From: Candidatus Andeanibacterium colombiense
GTDB lineage: Bacteria > Pseudomonadota > Alphaproteobacteria > Sphingomonadales > Sphingomonadaceae
NCBI GenBank assembly: GCA_029202985.1
Contig: CP119316.1
Location: 1,922,001-1,986,000, forward strand
Direction: 5' to 3'
DNA length: 64,000 nucleotides
The first letter of the stretch is position 1; each line of letters starts with the position of its first letter. This document shows positions 16,378 to 25,902 of the stretch, in pieces. The position numbers and the translations under genes were made by a program. Below the pieces are notes generated by a model, which saw only the letters and a program-made list of their open reading frames with translations, was not told the origin of the DNA and searched no databases.

Positions 16378-16780
16378 GGCTCCGCTTCAGCAAGCCTTAG
16401 TAGCGATCGCAATCCTATCGAGCGAACGAGGTCACCCGTGGTCAGGCGTCACTTGTGGCGATTGACTGGTAAGCTCACGCTCGCGTTTCCTGCAGATGCT
16501 CGCTAAAGCGATGACGGTAGTATTTCGCAACTGCCTGATAAGCCAACGGCGGTCGCGGACGGCAGCGCATGGGCGATCGACCCCGATAGATAGCGAAGCC
16601 TCGAAAAAAATTTTCGCGGGGAAAATCGTTTGAAATCAGAAGCGTAGCTTTTTGTCGGATCGCCTATCGGGATCGGCCTGGAAAACGGAGTTATTTTCCT
16701 TGTTTTTCAACTTATTACCGCTGACTGAGGCAATCGAGTGGGAGTGACCCCGGTGCCGGCAATGGACAGCTTCTGAGGCC
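16378..16780. other. Junction between accessory island and core region, no gene
   Basis: About 400 bases without a credible gene. It includes an AT-rich palindrome-like patch (CGAAAA-AAA-TTTTCG, 16602-16616) and otherwise nothing recognisable. I saw no tRNA, integrase gene or flanking direct repeat that would mark an attachment site. Confidence 0.5.
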
Positions 16781-17755
16781 ATGCCGCGCAATCGCTATTA
16801 TGTCGGGCCGGAAAGCGACCATTTCGACGGGCGCTTCTTCAACATCGCCCCACGGACCCCGGACCGGGGCTTGCGCGACGTCTGGCGCTGGCGGCGTACG
16901 TCCACGCCGACGCGCTGGCCGGATTCTGTGCCGATCACACCCACGGTGCCCGAAGCGCAGTGCCAAAACCTGCGCATCACGATAGTCGGTCACGCCTGCG
17001 TGCTGATCCAGCTCGGCGGGCTCAATCTGGTCACCGATCCGCTATGGTCCGAGCGGGCGAGCCCGTTTTCCTTCGCCGGGCCGCGCCGCGCCTGCCCGCC
17101 CGGGATCGCGTTCGCCGATCTGCCCCGGATCGATGCGGTGTTGCTGAGCCACAATCACTACGACCATCTCGACAAGGCGACATTGCGCCGGCTGGTCGCG
17201 CGGGACGATCCGCGCATCCTCACCCCGCTCGGCAACGATGCGATCGTGCAGCGGGCAATCCCGCGCGCCCGGATCGAAACCGGCGACTGGTGGGACGGCT
17301 TCGCGCTCGGCAATGGGGTCGAGGCTACGATCGTGCCCGCACAGCACTGGTCGGCGCGCGGGGTGCGCGACCGGCGCATGGCGCTGTGGGGCGGCTTCCA
17401 TGTCCGGTCCCCCTTCGGATCGGCCTGTTTCGCCGGCGATACCGGCTATGGCGACGGCAGCATCTTCCCCGCGATCCGCGAGCGGCTCGGAGCCCCCGAC
17501 GTCGCACTGCTGCCGATCGGCGCCTATGCGCCGCGCTGGTTCATGGCCGACCAGCACACCAACCCGGACGAGGCGGTGCGGATCATGCAGGCCCTCGGCG
17601 CAAGGCGTGCGCTCGGGATCCACTGGGGCGTGTTCCAGCTCACCGACGAAGGCCGCGACGAGCCGGCCGAATTGCTCGCCCGCGCGCTGGCCGAGCGCGG
17701 ATTGTCGCCGGAATGCTTTCCCGCGGCCGAGCCCGGCCAGGCGTTCGAGTTCTAG
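16781..17755 (+). CDS. Metallo-beta-lactamase-fold hydrolase (NAPE-PLD / UlaG-like)
   Basis: 324 residues. Zinc-site motifs of the lactonase/phospholipase-type metallo-beta-lactamase fold are present: TIVGHACVLIQLGG, VLLSHNHYDHLD (HxHxDH), VPAQHWSARG, CFAGDTGYGDG and GIHWGVFQLTDE. The overall order matches bacterial NAPE-hydrolysing phospholipase D-like and UlaG-like proteins, which cleave phosphodiester or lactone bonds. No signal peptide is visible. It converges on the aldo/keto reductase gene with a 9-bp gap. Substrate is unknown. Confidence 0.85.
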   Translation: MPRNRYYVGPESDHFDGRFFNIAPRTPDRGLRDVWRWRRTSTPTRWPDSVPITPTVPEAQCQNLRITIVGHACVLIQLGGLNLVTDPLWSERASPFSFAGPRRACPPGIAFADLPRIDAVLLSHNHYDHLDKATLRRLVARDDPRILTPLGNDAIVQRAIPRARIETGDWWDGFALGNGVEATIVPAQHWSARGVRDRRMALWGGFHVRSPFGSACFAGDTGYGDGSIFPAIRERLGAPDVALLPIGAYAPRWFMADQHTNPDEAVRIMQALGARRALGIHWGVFQLTDEGRDEPAELLARALAERGLSPECFPAAEPGQAFEF

Positions 17756-17764
17756 CGGCCGAGA

Positions 17765-18772
17765 TCAGCCAGGCAGCGGCGCGGCCGGATCGACGAGCCC
17801 CGCCTCGCGCAGCTCCAGCCAGAAATCCGCGGGAACCTTCTCCCCCAGCGCCGCACGATCCTCGGCGATCCGTTCCGGTCTGCTCGCGCCCGGGATCACC
17901 GCGGCGACCGCCGGATTGGCGAGCGCGAACTGCAGCCCCGCGGCCTTCATGCTGATCCCGTGACGGTCGGCAATCGCCTTGATCCGCGCGACCTTGTCGA
18001 GGATCGCGGGCGTCGCCGGCGCATATTCGAAGTTCGGCCCGCCGACCAGGGCGCCCGAGCTGTAGGGTCCGCCAACCACGATCCCGATCCCGCGCTCGGC
18101 GGCCGCTGGCATCACCCGCTGGAGCGCGCGGCTGTGATCGAGCAGCGTGTAGCGCCCGGCGAGCAGCGACGCATCGGGATGCGCTTCCTTCAGATCGAAC
18201 AGGGTCTCGATCGGTTCGCACAGATTCACCCCAAGGCCCCAGGCCTTGATTACGCCTTCGTCGCGCAGCCGGTCGAGCGCGCGGAAGGCGCCGATGCGCG
18301 CTTCCTCGAAACGGGCGAGCCACTGGTCACCCCAGAAATCGCGCGCCAGATCGTGGACGAACACGATCTCGACATGGTCGGTCCTGAGGCGCTTCAGGCT
18401 GCCCTCGATCGAACGCAGCGTAGCGTCATGCGAATAATCGTTGACCACCTTGTTCGCGCGGCCGTGGGCGAAGACCCCGGCCTTCTCGCCCTGCTCGCGC
18501 GCCGAAACGTCCTCCAGCTCGTCGAGGATCACACGCCCGACCTTGGTGCTGATCACATATTCGTCGCGCGGCTTGCCGGCGAGCGCTTCGCCCATGCGCA
18601 ATTCCGCGAGGCCGGCGCCGTAGAACGGGGCGTTGTCGTAATAGCGGATGCCGTCGTTCCACGCGGCCTCGACCGTCGCCAGCGCCTCGTCCTCGGGAAT
18701 CTCGCGAAACATGTTGCCGAGCGGCGCCGCGCCGAACCCCAGCCGGTCGGTGAGCAGATCCTTCAATGCCAT
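17765..18772 (-). CDS. Aldo/keto reductase
   Basis: 335 residues from the ATG at 18772. It is a TIM-barrel NADP-dependent reductase of the aldo/keto family: RLGFGAAPLG at the start, then DGIRYYDNAPFYGAGLAE with the catalytic Asp and Tyr, STKVGR with the catalytic Lys, DHVEIVFVHDLARD, and a C-terminal NADP-binding region. The overall form resembles D-threo-aldose 1-dehydrogenase (pyridoxal or fucose dehydrogenase-like) members. It reads away from the flavin reductase gene at 18924, with a 150-bp shared upstream region. Confidence 0.9.
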   Translation of the reverse strand: MALKDLLTDRLGFGAAPLGNMFREIPEDEALATVEAAWNDGIRYYDNAPFYGAGLAELRMGEALAGKPRDEYVISTKVGRVILDELEDVSAREQGEKAGVFAHGRANKVVNDYSHDATLRSIEGSLKRLRTDHVEIVFVHDLARDFWGDQWLARFEEARIGAFRALDRLRDEGVIKAWGLGVNLCEPIETLFDLKEAHPDASLLAGRYTLLDHSRALQRVMPAAAERGIGIVVGGPYSSGALVGGPNFEYAPATPAILDKVARIKAIADRHGISMKAAGLQFALANPAVAAVIPGASRPERIAEDRAALGEKVPADFWLELREAGLVDPAAPLPG

Positions 18773-18923
18773 GATGCGTCCTCCGTTCGCGCTACGCCTG
18801 GGAGATAGGAACTGCGGTGCGCTTACCAATATGCAAAAGCGATCGCATGGCGGAGCTTGCGTTGCTCGCACCTCCGTGCGTTTGATGCGCAAATCTCTTC
18901 CACCCGGTATTTGAGGAAATTCG

Positions 18924-20036
18924 ATGCCCGCCCTGTTCGACCCCTTCACCCTCAAGGACGTGACCCTGCGCAACCGCATCGCGGTGCCGCCGATGTGCCA
19001 GTACAGCGCGGTCGACGGGGTGACCAACCGCTGGCACTTCGTTCATTACCCGTCGATCGCGCGCGGCGGCGCGGGGCTGGTGATCGTCGAGGCGACCGGG
19101 GTTTCGCCCGAGGGCCGGATCACGCCCGGCTGCACTGGCCTGTGGGACGACGGCCAGATCGAAGGCATGGCGCACATCGCGGCCGAGATCAAAGCCGAAG
19201 GCGCGGTGCCCGGCATCCAGATCGGCCACGCGGGGCGCAAGGCGAGCGCGAACCTGCCGTGGGAAGGCGACGACCATATCCCCGAAGGCGATCCGCGCGG
19301 GTGGGAGACGATCGCGCCTTCCGCCATCGCGCTGGGCGGCGGACTGCCGAAGGTTCCGCGGGAAATGACCCTGGCCGATATCGCGCGGGTGAAGGCCGAT
19401 TTCGTGTCGGCCGCGAAGCGTGCGCTGGCCGCCGGGTTCGAATGGCTCGAACTGCATTTCGCGCATGGCTATCTCGCGCAGAGCTTCTTCTCGGTCGGCG
19501 CGAACCAGCGGACCGACGACTATGGCGGCGACTGGCGCGGGCGCGGCCGATTCCTGATCGAGACGCTCGAAGCGGTGCGCGCGGTGTGGCCGGAGAATTT
19601 GCCGCTGACCGCGCGCTTCGGGGTGATCGAGTTCGACGGGCGCGACGAGGAGACGCTCGCGGATTCGATCGCGCTGGTGAAGGAGTTCCGCCTCCGCGGG
19701 CTCGACCTGCTCAACGTCAGCATCGGCTTCTCGACGATGGAGTCCTCGCCGCCGTGGGCGCCGGGTCTGCTCATCCCCTACGCCGCGCGCATCCGCGAGG
19801 AGGCCGGCATTCCGGTGGTGGCCGCCTGGGGCATCGACAATCCGCAAATCGCCAATGCGGCGGTCGGGGCCGGGCAGCTCGATCTGGTGATGATGGGCCA
19901 CGCGCATCTCGCCGATCCGCACTATCCCTATGTGGCGGCGAAGGCGCTCGGCAAGGAGCGTCCGTCGTGGGTCCTGCCCGCGCCCTATGCCCATTGGCTC
20001 GAGCGCTATCGCGGGGTCCAGACGGAGCAGAAATGA
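18924..20036 (+). CDS. Old-yellow-enzyme family NADH:flavin oxidoreductase
   Basis: 370 residues, about the usual size of the YqjM/XenA class of ene-reductases. It begins with LFDPFTLKDVTLRNRIAVPP followed by MCQYSA with the class-typical Cys. It also has QIGHAGRKAS, ELHFAHGYLAQSFFS and a flavin phosphate-binding region near VAAWGIDNPQIANAAVG. These FMN enzymes reduce activated alkenes using NAD(P)H. It is the first gene of a run in which each start overlaps the previous stop (acetyltransferase at 20033, AlkD-like at 20470). Confidence 0.93.
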   Translation: MPALFDPFTLKDVTLRNRIAVPPMCQYSAVDGVTNRWHFVHYPSIARGGAGLVIVEATGVSPEGRITPGCTGLWDDGQIEGMAHIAAEIKAEGAVPGIQIGHAGRKASANLPWEGDDHIPEGDPRGWETIAPSAIALGGGLPKVPREMTLADIARVKADFVSAAKRALAAGFEWLELHFAHGYLAQSFFSVGANQRTDDYGGDWRGRGRFLIETLEAVRAVWPENLPLTARFGVIEFDGRDEETLADSIALVKEFRLRGLDLLNVSIGFSTMESSPPWAPGLLIPYAARIREEAGIPVVAAWGIDNPQIANAAVGAGQLDLVMMGHAHLADPHYPYVAAKALGKERPSWVLPAPYAHWLERYRGVQTEQK

Positions 20037-20473
20037 CGTTGGAGCCTGTGATCCGCCCGGCCACCTCCGCCGACGCTCCGGCACTCGAGGTGCTGGTGCG
20101 CCAGCTCGGCTATGACGAGCGCGCCGCCGATATCGCCGCCCGCCTTGCTGCGCTCGAGCAGGCCGGGCTGGTCACGCTGGTCGCCGAACTGGACGACCGC
20201 GTGGTCGGCTGTCTCACGAGCTCGATCATGCCGGTGCTGCACCGGCCCAAGCCGGTCGGGCGGATTTCGATGATGGTCGTCCTCGAAGACCTGCGCGGCC
20301 AACGGATCGGTGAGCGCCTGGTCCGCGCGGCGGAGGCCTGGCTGAAGCAACAGGGCTGCGGGATGATCGAGGTCACCAGCAATGTGCAACGCACCGATGC
20401 GCACCGCTTCTATGAGCGGATCGGCTACGAGAAGACCTCGTGGCGCTTCGCGGTCGACGGCGACAAGCAATGA
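20033..20473 (+). CDS. GNAT-family N-acetyltransferase
   Basis: 146 residues starting at an ATGA overlap with the flavin reductase gene. The acetyl-CoA site appears as ISMMVVLEDLRGQRIGERLV (the R/Q-x-x-G-x-G/A loop) and a C-terminal TDAHRFYERIGYEKTSWRF, both typical of GNAT enzymes. The acceptor substrate cannot be told. It is translationally coupled to genes on both sides. Confidence 0.88.
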   Translation: MTLEPVIRPATSADAPALEVLVRQLGYDERAADIAARLAALEQAGLVTLVAELDDRVVGCLTSSIMPVLHRPKPVGRISMMVVLEDLRGQRIGERLVRAAEAWLKQQGCGMIEVTSNVQRTDAHRFYERIGYEKTSWRFAVDGDKQ

Positions 20474-21159
20474 CCACGCTGGCGCAGCGCATCCGCGCGG
20501 GCCTCACCGCGATCGCCGAGCCCGAGCGCGCCCCGGCGATGCAGGCCTATATGAAATCGGCGATGCCCTATCTCGGCGTGTCTAGCGGGCCGCGCCGGAC
20601 CATGTGCAAGGAACTGTTCGCCGGGCTGGACTGGCCGACGAGCGAAGCGTGGCAGGCTGACGTCCTCGCGATCTGGCGCGGGGCGGAGTTCCGCGAGGAA
20701 CGCTATTGCGCGCTCGAACTCACCAGTGTGCAGGCAGCGCGGCGGTTCCACACGGTCGAGGCGCTGGCGCTGTACGAGGAGCTGATCGTCGATGGCGCCT
20801 GGTGGGATTACATCGACGAGATCGCCGGCCATTGCTTCGCATGGATCCTCAGGGCCGAGCCGGAGCGGATGAAGCGCGCGATGCTCGCATGGGCGCAGGG
20901 CGACAACATGTGGAAGCGCCGCAGTGCGATCCTGTGCCAGCTCGATGCGAAGGCCGGCACCGATCTCGACTTCCTCTACGCCTGCATCGCGCCGTCGCTG
21001 GGTTCGAAGGAGTTCTTCCTGCGCAAGGCGATCGGCTGGGCGCTGCGCCAATATGCCCGCACCGATGCGGCCGAAGTCGCCCGCTATGTGAAGGCGCATG
21101 AGGCGGAGCTGAGCCCGCTCTCGCGGCGCGAGGCGCTCAAGCATATCAAGCCGAGCTGA
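20470..21159 (+). CDS. AlkD-like DNA alkylation repair protein
   Basis: 229 residues from an ATGA overlap with the acetyltransferase gene. The sequence is an all-helical HEAT-like repeat protein, with YMKSAMPYLGVSSGPRR, YEELIVDGAWWDYIDEIAGH, GDNMWKRRSAILCQL, and SKEFFLRKAIGWALRQYART, the marks of AlkC/AlkD-type 3-methyladenine or 7-methylguanine DNA glycosylases. These release alkylated bases without base flipping. An endonuclease III-like gene follows at 21197, so a base-excision repair pair is plausible. Confidence 0.92.
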   Translation: MTTLAQRIRAGLTAIAEPERAPAMQAYMKSAMPYLGVSSGPRRTMCKELFAGLDWPTSEAWQADVLAIWRGAEFREERYCALELTSVQAARRFHTVEALALYEELIVDGAWWDYIDEIAGHCFAWILRAEPERMKRAMLAWAQGDNMWKRRSAILCQLDAKAGTDLDFLYACIAPSLGSKEFFLRKAIGWALRQYARTDAAEVARYVKAHEAELSPLSRREALKHIKPS

Positions 21160-21196
21160 GCTTGCCGGGCAGGTCCGGGCTGCCCATATTCTTGCC

Positions 21197-21907
21197 ATGC
21201 AACTCGCCCTCGGTTCCGATCCGCGCACCGATGTCCTGCGCGTGGTGCAGGCGCGCCTGATCGCGCGCTTCGGGCGGATCGTGCGCCCGGCGGACAAAAG
21301 GCGCGATCCGGTCTGGGCGCTGGTTCAGGGCGTGATCGGCGCGCGGACCAGGACCGCGGCCTCCAACTTCGCGACCGACCGGCTGCTCGCTGAATACGGT
21401 TCGTGGGAGCAGGTCGCCGAAGTACCGCTGCCTGCATTGGTCGAGCGTCTCGCGACCCAGACCTTTCCGGACATCGCGGCCGAGCGGCTCAAGGCTTGCC
21501 TGACCGAACTTGTGCGTCGGCAGGGCCGCGCCGATCTTTCGCACCTTGCCCACATGACCACCGACGAGGCGCTGGCCTGGCTCGAAACCCTCCCCGGCGT
21601 CGCGCGCAAGGTTGCGGCCAGCGTTACCAACACCAGCACGCTGAACCGCCGGACGCTGGTGATCGACAGCCACCATCGCCGGGTTGCGCAGCGCATGGGC
21701 CTGGTGCCGGGGCGCGCCGACACCACCCGCGCCTATGATGCGCTGATGCCGGTGCTGCCGGAAGAATGGGCAGCGGCCGATTGCGACGAGCATCACCTGC
21801 TGGTGAAGCGCCTCGGCCAGACCTTCTGCCGCCCGGCCGGACCGGACTGCGGAGACTGTCCGGTTGCCCTTATTTGCCCTGCTTCAGCCCCAGCGCATCG
21901 CGCATGA
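21197..21907 (+). CDS. Endonuclease III-like DNA glycosylase with Fe-S cluster
   Basis: 236 residues. The helix-hairpin-helix LPGVARKVAASV includes the lyase Lys, TLVIDSHHRRVAQRMGL carries the catalytic Asp, and the C-terminal CRPAGPDCGDCPVALIC gives four cysteines (C-x6-C-x2-C-x5-C) for a [4Fe-4S] cluster. The family removes oxidised pyrimidines and cuts abasic sites. Because it is more divergent than a core Nth, it may be a paralogue. Its last 38 bases overlap the 3' end of the convergent alkaline phosphatase gene. Confidence 0.88.
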   Translation: MQLALGSDPRTDVLRVVQARLIARFGRIVRPADKRRDPVWALVQGVIGARTRTAASNFATDRLLAEYGSWEQVAEVPLPALVERLATQTFPDIAAERLKACLTELVRRQGRADLSHLAHMTTDEALAWLETLPGVARKVAASVTNTSTLNRRTLVIDSHHRRVAQRMGLVPGRADTTRAYDALMPVLPEEWAAADCDEHHLLVKRLGQTFCRPAGPDCGDCPVALICPASAPAHRA

Positions 21908-23309
21908 TGTAGAACACGTCGGTCTGGTCGAGCAGGCCGGTGAAGTTGAACGCGCGCGGGCCATAGGCGGCGATCCGCAATTGGGTGCCGGTGTGGCCCA
22001 TCGAGGTCCCCTCGCTGTTGCCGTAGCTCACCGCCATCACCGCGCCGTCCTTGGTCAGCAATGCCTGGGTCAGCCCGGGAGCCTTGGCGTCGGCTTCGAC
22101 GATCTGGCCGGCGTGGGCATGGTCGGCGGTGACGATCACCAGCGTGTGGCCGTCCTTCCGCGCGAATTCGAGCGCGGCCTGGACCGCCTCGTCGAGATCG
22201 ACCGTCTCGCCGATCTGGCCGCAGGGATTGGCGGCGTGCGACTGCTTGTCGATCGAGGCGCCTTCGATCTGGAGAAAGAAGCCCTTGGGCGAAGCGGAGG
22301 ACAGCAGGCCGATCGCCTTGGTCGTCAGCGCCGCGAGGTTGGGCTGGTCGGCCGCACGCGCGGGATTGGCTTCGCAAGTGACCGGCGGCAGGTCGAGATT
22401 GCCGTGATAGCTCGCGCGCGGGCCCTTCCAGCGGACCGCCATGTTGTTCGGGGCGAACAGGCCGAGCAGCGGCTGCTTCTGGTTCGCCGCCTTGACCGCT
22501 TCGAGCTCGGCCGCGCTGGTCACCACGGTGAAGCCGCGCTGCTTCGCCTGGTCGATCAGCGACTGGCCCTTCCACTGGCCGGCGGTCGCGGTCTCGCCGA
22601 AATATTTCGCGCCGCCGCCCAGCGTAACGTCCGGGCGGGTGGCGAGCAGCTGCTCGGCGATCGAGCCCTTGCCGCCGTTCTCCAGCGCATCGGAGGCGCA
22701 GGTCCTGGTGGTTGCCTCGGGGCCCTTGCAGTCGCGATCGGCGACATGGGCGATCTGCGCGGCCGGGGTCGCATCCTGGATCTCCGCGGTCGAGACGTCG
22801 CCGGTCGCGAAGCCGGCGGCGCGCGCCAGCTCGATCATGCTCGCATGGGCGGCGCCGCGGATATCGACCCCGATCGCGCCGTTGTAGCTCTTGACCCCGG
22901 TCGAGAAGGCGGTCGCCGACGCGGCCGAATCGGTCACATAGGTCGGCTTCCCGGTGTCCTTGTCGAGCGAGTAATGGGTGTACTGCCCGCTCACCGGCAG
23001 CGCATCGATGCCCTTGAAATAGCCGCCCGCCCCTTCGGCGTAATTGCGCGCGAGGGTGATCTCCGAATCGCCCATGCCGTCGCCGATCATCAGGATCACA
23101 TTGCGGACCTCGGTCGTGGCATCGGCGGCGGCCAGCTTCTGATAGGCAGCGCTGGTATCGCCCGACAGCCGCCGCGCCCCGCCCGGCTGGCTCATATCGC
23201 CGGCGGCCGCGCGCAGGTTCAGCGCGTCGGTATCGGGACCGGCGGCCTGCGCGAGCGAGGCACAGGAGAGCAGGAGGAGCGAGAGCACCGGGAGTTTCAT
23301 GAAGGGCAT
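21870..23309 (-). CDS. Secreted alkaline phosphatase
   Basis: 479 residues with a signal peptide (hydrophobic LPVLSLLLLSCASLAQA, cleavage about residue 23). Alkaline phosphatase motifs are present: NVILMIGDGMGDSE (metal Asp 77), YVTDSAASATAFSTG with nucleophile Ser 128, IEGASIDKQSHAANP, and VTADHAHAGQ with metal-binding Asp and His. It releases phosphate from monoesters in the periplasm. A methionine at position 4 is an alternative start. It is a single gene convergent with the endonuclease III-like gene. Confidence 0.95.
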   Translation of the reverse strand: MPFMKLPVLSLLLLSCASLAQAAGPDTDALNLRAAAGDMSQPGGARRLSGDTSAAYQKLAAADATTEVRNVILMIGDGMGDSEITLARNYAEGAGGYFKGIDALPVSGQYTHYSLDKDTGKPTYVTDSAASATAFSTGVKSYNGAIGVDIRGAAHASMIELARAAGFATGDVSTAEIQDATPAAQIAHVADRDCKGPEATTRTCASDALENGGKGSIAEQLLATRPDVTLGGGAKYFGETATAGQWKGQSLIDQAKQRGFTVVTSAAELEAVKAANQKQPLLGLFAPNNMAVRWKGPRASYHGNLDLPPVTCEANPARAADQPNLAALTTKAIGLLSSASPKGFFLQIEGASIDKQSHAANPCGQIGETVDLDEAVQAALEFARKDGHTLVIVTADHAHAGQIVEADAKAPGLTQALLTKDGAVMAVSYGNSEGTSMGHTGTQLRIAAYGPRAFNFTGLLDQTDVFYIMRDALGLKQGK

Positions 23310-23383
23310 CCTGTGACGGTTGGGGCGACGACCCCGCGCTTAGGAAGCGGATGTGACAGTTTCTTGGCGGATGGGCGATTTCG

Positions 23384-23935
23384 CTACCAGCTGTTCCCCG
23401 CCGCGATCGCCGCCAGTTCTTCCGGTGTGCTTGTCCGGCCGAGCGCTTCGTTGCGGTGGGGGAAGCGGCCGAAGCGGGCGATCATGCGGTAGTGGCTGCG
23501 GGCGTAGCTGAAAGTGTGCGCGTCGAGGCCCGCGAAATAGGTGAGCGAAGCGCGCTGGTCGGCCATGTCTTCGCTGTGTTCGAGCGGAAGGCCGAGGAAC
23601 TGGCGCTCGACCCTTGTCAGGCCTTTGTCCCATTCCTTCGCGAGTACGCCGTAGCAGATGTGGCGGGCGAGCGGATCGAAGGCGAAGGCCTCGGCGCTGC
23701 CGCGGTAGAGGTTGCGCGGGACCTGGTCGAACAGCAGGATCGCGGCGCGCGCGGTCAGCGGATCGCTCAGGAAGCTGTCGGCGCTTTGGGTAAACAGGCT
23801 CAGCAGATCGGGTTCGAAGCGTTTTCGCAGCGCCTCGTCGACGCCCGGCCCACCGCGAAACCAATCGTCCGGGCCCAGCCGGTGGAACCAGAAATGCAGC
23901 AGTTCCGCCGCCCAGCGGCGCGGGGCGGCGGCCAT
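23384..23935 (-). CDS. DUF924 family protein
   Basis: 183 residues from the ATG at 23935. It has the DUF924 pattern: LLHFWFHRLGPDDWFRGG, AAILLFDQVPRNLYRG, AFAFDPLARHICYGVL, and RQFLGLPLEHSEDMADQ. This is an all-helical family of unknown role with a TPR-like fold, widespread in proteobacteria. It lies 8 bp after the secreted protein gene at 23944-24345 and may be in its operon. Confidence 0.9.
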   Translation of the reverse strand: MAAAPRRWAAELLHFWFHRLGPDDWFRGGPGVDEALRKRFEPDLLSLFTQSADSFLSDPLTARAAILLFDQVPRNLYRGSAEAFAFDPLARHICYGVLAKEWDKGLTRVERQFLGLPLEHSEDMADQRASLTYFAGLDAHTFSYARSHYRMIARFGRFPHRNEALGRTSTPEELAAIAAGNSW

Positions 23936-23943
23936 GCTTCGAG

Positions 23944-24345
23944 TTAGCCTTCGACCTTCTTGTAGGGCACGAAGTCCTGCAGGAACACGACCCCGGTGAA
24001 GAAGCCGCTGCCCTGATCGACCGTGGTGATCTGGTCGAGCTTGCACAGCTGGCTGCCCGAGAAGCGTTTGATCACCAGAATGTCCGTGCGATCGAGGTTC
24101 TCGGGATGCGCGGTGCGGTTGACCCAGATGGTCTTCCCGTCCTTGTAGACGATCGCGGTCTTGTCGATCACCTGCATCCCGTCGGTGCGGTTGGTCGCAA
24201 TGCACGATTGCGGATCGCCGGCCACGCGGCCGTCGAGCAGTTTGGCAAGTTTCTCTTCGCCGGTCTGCTTGTCCTTGGCCTGGACGGCGGACGCGCCGCC
24301 AAGCGCAAGTGCTGAGAGGGCGAGAGCTGCTATGATCTTACGCAT
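23944..24345 (-). CDS. Secreted hypothetical protein
   Basis: 133 residues with a clear signal peptide (MRKIIAALALSALALGGASA, cleavage near residue 23). The mature part contains two cysteines (SCIATN and QLCKLDQ) that may form a disulphide, and an internal VNRTAHPENLDRTDILVIKR block. I recognise it only as a sphingomonad-type exported protein of unknown function. It precedes the DUF924 gene with an 8-bp gap. Confidence 0.8.
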   Translation of the reverse strand: MRKIIAALALSALALGGASAVQAKDKQTGEEKLAKLLDGRVAGDPQSCIATNRTDGMQVIDKTAIVYKDGKTIWVNRTAHPENLDRTDILVIKRFSGSQLCKLDQITTVDQGSGFFTGVVFLQDFVPYKKVEG

Positions 24346-24477
24346 AGATTTGTCTCCGTTCTTGAGCGGGTAGCTATCACGGCGATGCTGAATGCATGCT
24401 GAAATAGTTGCTTCTGTTCCTATGACGGAGTCAACGCGCGAAACCCCTGCCCGGGCCCCGGTTTCGGCCCCGCCGTT

Positions 24478-25902
24478 TCAGCCGGTTCCGCCGACGGTGA
24501 TCCCTTCGATCAGCAGGGTCGGCTGGCCGACGCCCGCGGGCACGCCCTGCCCGGCCTTGCCGCACATGCCGATGCCCGGATCGAGCTCGAGATCGGTGCC
24601 GATGCCTTTCACCCGGGTGAGCACCGAAGGCCCGTCGCCGATCAGCGTCGCGCCCTTGATCGGCGCGCCGAGCTTGCCGTCCTCGATCTTGTAGGCCTCG
24701 GTGCAGCTGAACACGAATTTGCCCGACACGATATCGACCTGCCCGCCGCCGAAGCTCTTGGCGAAAATGCCGCTTTTGACCCGGCTGAGCAGCTCTTCCG
24801 GATTGTCGTTGCCGGCCTTCATGAAGGTGTTGGTCATGCGCGGCATCGGGGCGTGGGCATAGGATTCGCGGCGGCCGTTGCCGGTCGGCTCCATCCCCAT
24901 CAGCCGGGCGTTGAGCCGGTCCTGCATATAGCCCTTGAGGATGCCGTCCTCGATCAGCACGGTCTCGCCGGTGGGGGTGCCCTCGTCGTCGATCGACAAG
25001 GATCCGCGCCGGTCGTGGATCGATCCATCATCGACCACCGTCACACCCGGCGCCGCGACCCGTTCGCCGATCCGGCCCGAAAAGGCGCTGGTGCCCTTGC
25101 GGTTGAAATCGCCTTCGAGCCCGTGGCCGACCGCTTCGTGCAGCAGCACGCCGGGCCAGCCGGGGCCGCAGACCACGGTCATCTCGCCGGCCGGTGCGGC
25201 AACGCTTTCGAGGTTGATCAGCGCCTGCGCCAGCGCATGGTCGATCGTGCCGTTCCACGCTTCCTCGCCGAACAGCAGGTCGTAGAGGTGGCGCCCGCCC
25301 ATGCCGTAGCTGCCGGTTTCGCGGCGGCCATTCTCCTCGGCGACGATCGAGACGTTGAGCCGCACCAGCGGGCGGATGTCGGTCGCGACGAAACCGTCGG
25401 CGCGGACGATCTCGACCACCGACCAGCTGCCCGACAGGCTCGCCGAGACCTGTGCAACCCGCGGATCGCGCGCGCGGGCCGCGGCGTCGATCTTTTCGAG
25501 CAGCGCGACCTTTTGCGCGAAGGGCACCAGGTCGAGCGGGCTCGCATCGGTATAGAGGTGGCGGTTGTTCTTGCGCGGCGGACCGGCGGGCGGCGCGGTG
25601 GTCGGGTCCAGCAATTTGAGCGTCTCGCCCGCGCGCGCGATCGCCGCGGCGCTGATGTCGTTCGCATGGGCGAAGCCGGTCATCTCGCCCGACACACCGC
25701 GCAGGCCGAAGCCCGAATCGCGTGAATAGTCGGCGGTCTTCAGCCGCCCGTCGTCGAAGCCGAAGCTCTCGCTCGCGGTGAACTGGAGATAGAGTTCGCC
25801 GTCGTCGCATTGGGCGAGGGTCGAACGGGCGAGGGCCTGCGCCTCGTCGGGCGAAAGCTTGCCCGGTGCATAGAGGTGGCCGCGCGGATCGGTGAAGGTC
25901 AT
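24478..25902 (-). CDS. tldD: TldD metalloprotease subunit
   Basis: 474 residues from the ATG at 25902. The zinc-protease motif LLHEAVGHGLEGDF lies at residues 253-266. Flanking regions such as ARLMGMEPTGNGRRESYAHA, PMPRMTNTFM and the C-terminal LVEGITVGG-like end are those of TldD. TldD works with TldE/PmbA as a protease that unfolds and cuts small proteins and modified peptides. No tldE is visible next to it. The start overlaps the stop of the upstream HTH-like gene by 4 bases. Confidence 0.95.
   Translation of the reverse strand: MTFTDPRGHLYAPGKLSPDEAQALARSTLAQCDDGELYLQFTASESFGFDDGRLKTADYSRDSGFGLRGVSGEMTGFAHANDISAAAIARAGETLKLLDPTTAPPAGPPRKNNRHLYTDASPLDLVPFAQKVALLEKIDAAARARDPRVAQVSASLSGSWSVVEIVRADGFVATDIRPLVRLNVSIVAEENGRRETGSYGMGGRHLYDLLFGEEAWNGTIDHALAQALINLESVAAPAGEMTVVCGPGWPGVLLHEAVGHGLEGDFNRKGTSAFSGRIGERVAAPGVTVVDDGSIHDRRGSLSIDDEGTPTGETVLIEDGILKGYMQDRLNARLMGMEPTGNGRRESYAHAPMPRMTNTFMKAGNDNPEELLSRVKSGIFAKSFGGGQVDIVSGKFVFSCTEAYKIEDGKLGAPIKGATLIGDGPSVLTRVKGIGTDLELDPGIGMCGKAGQGVPAGVGQPTLLIEGITVGGTG

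Noticed and set aside
16602..16616. AT-rich palindrome at the end of the island as a possible attachment site
   Set aside because: No matching direct repeat, tRNA or integrase gene was found, so there is no support for site-specific integration.
23353..23359. CTGTCAC half of a possible Pho box upstream of the alkaline phosphatase gene
   Set aside because: The second half-site is not at the required 11-bp spacing, so phosphate control cannot be claimed.
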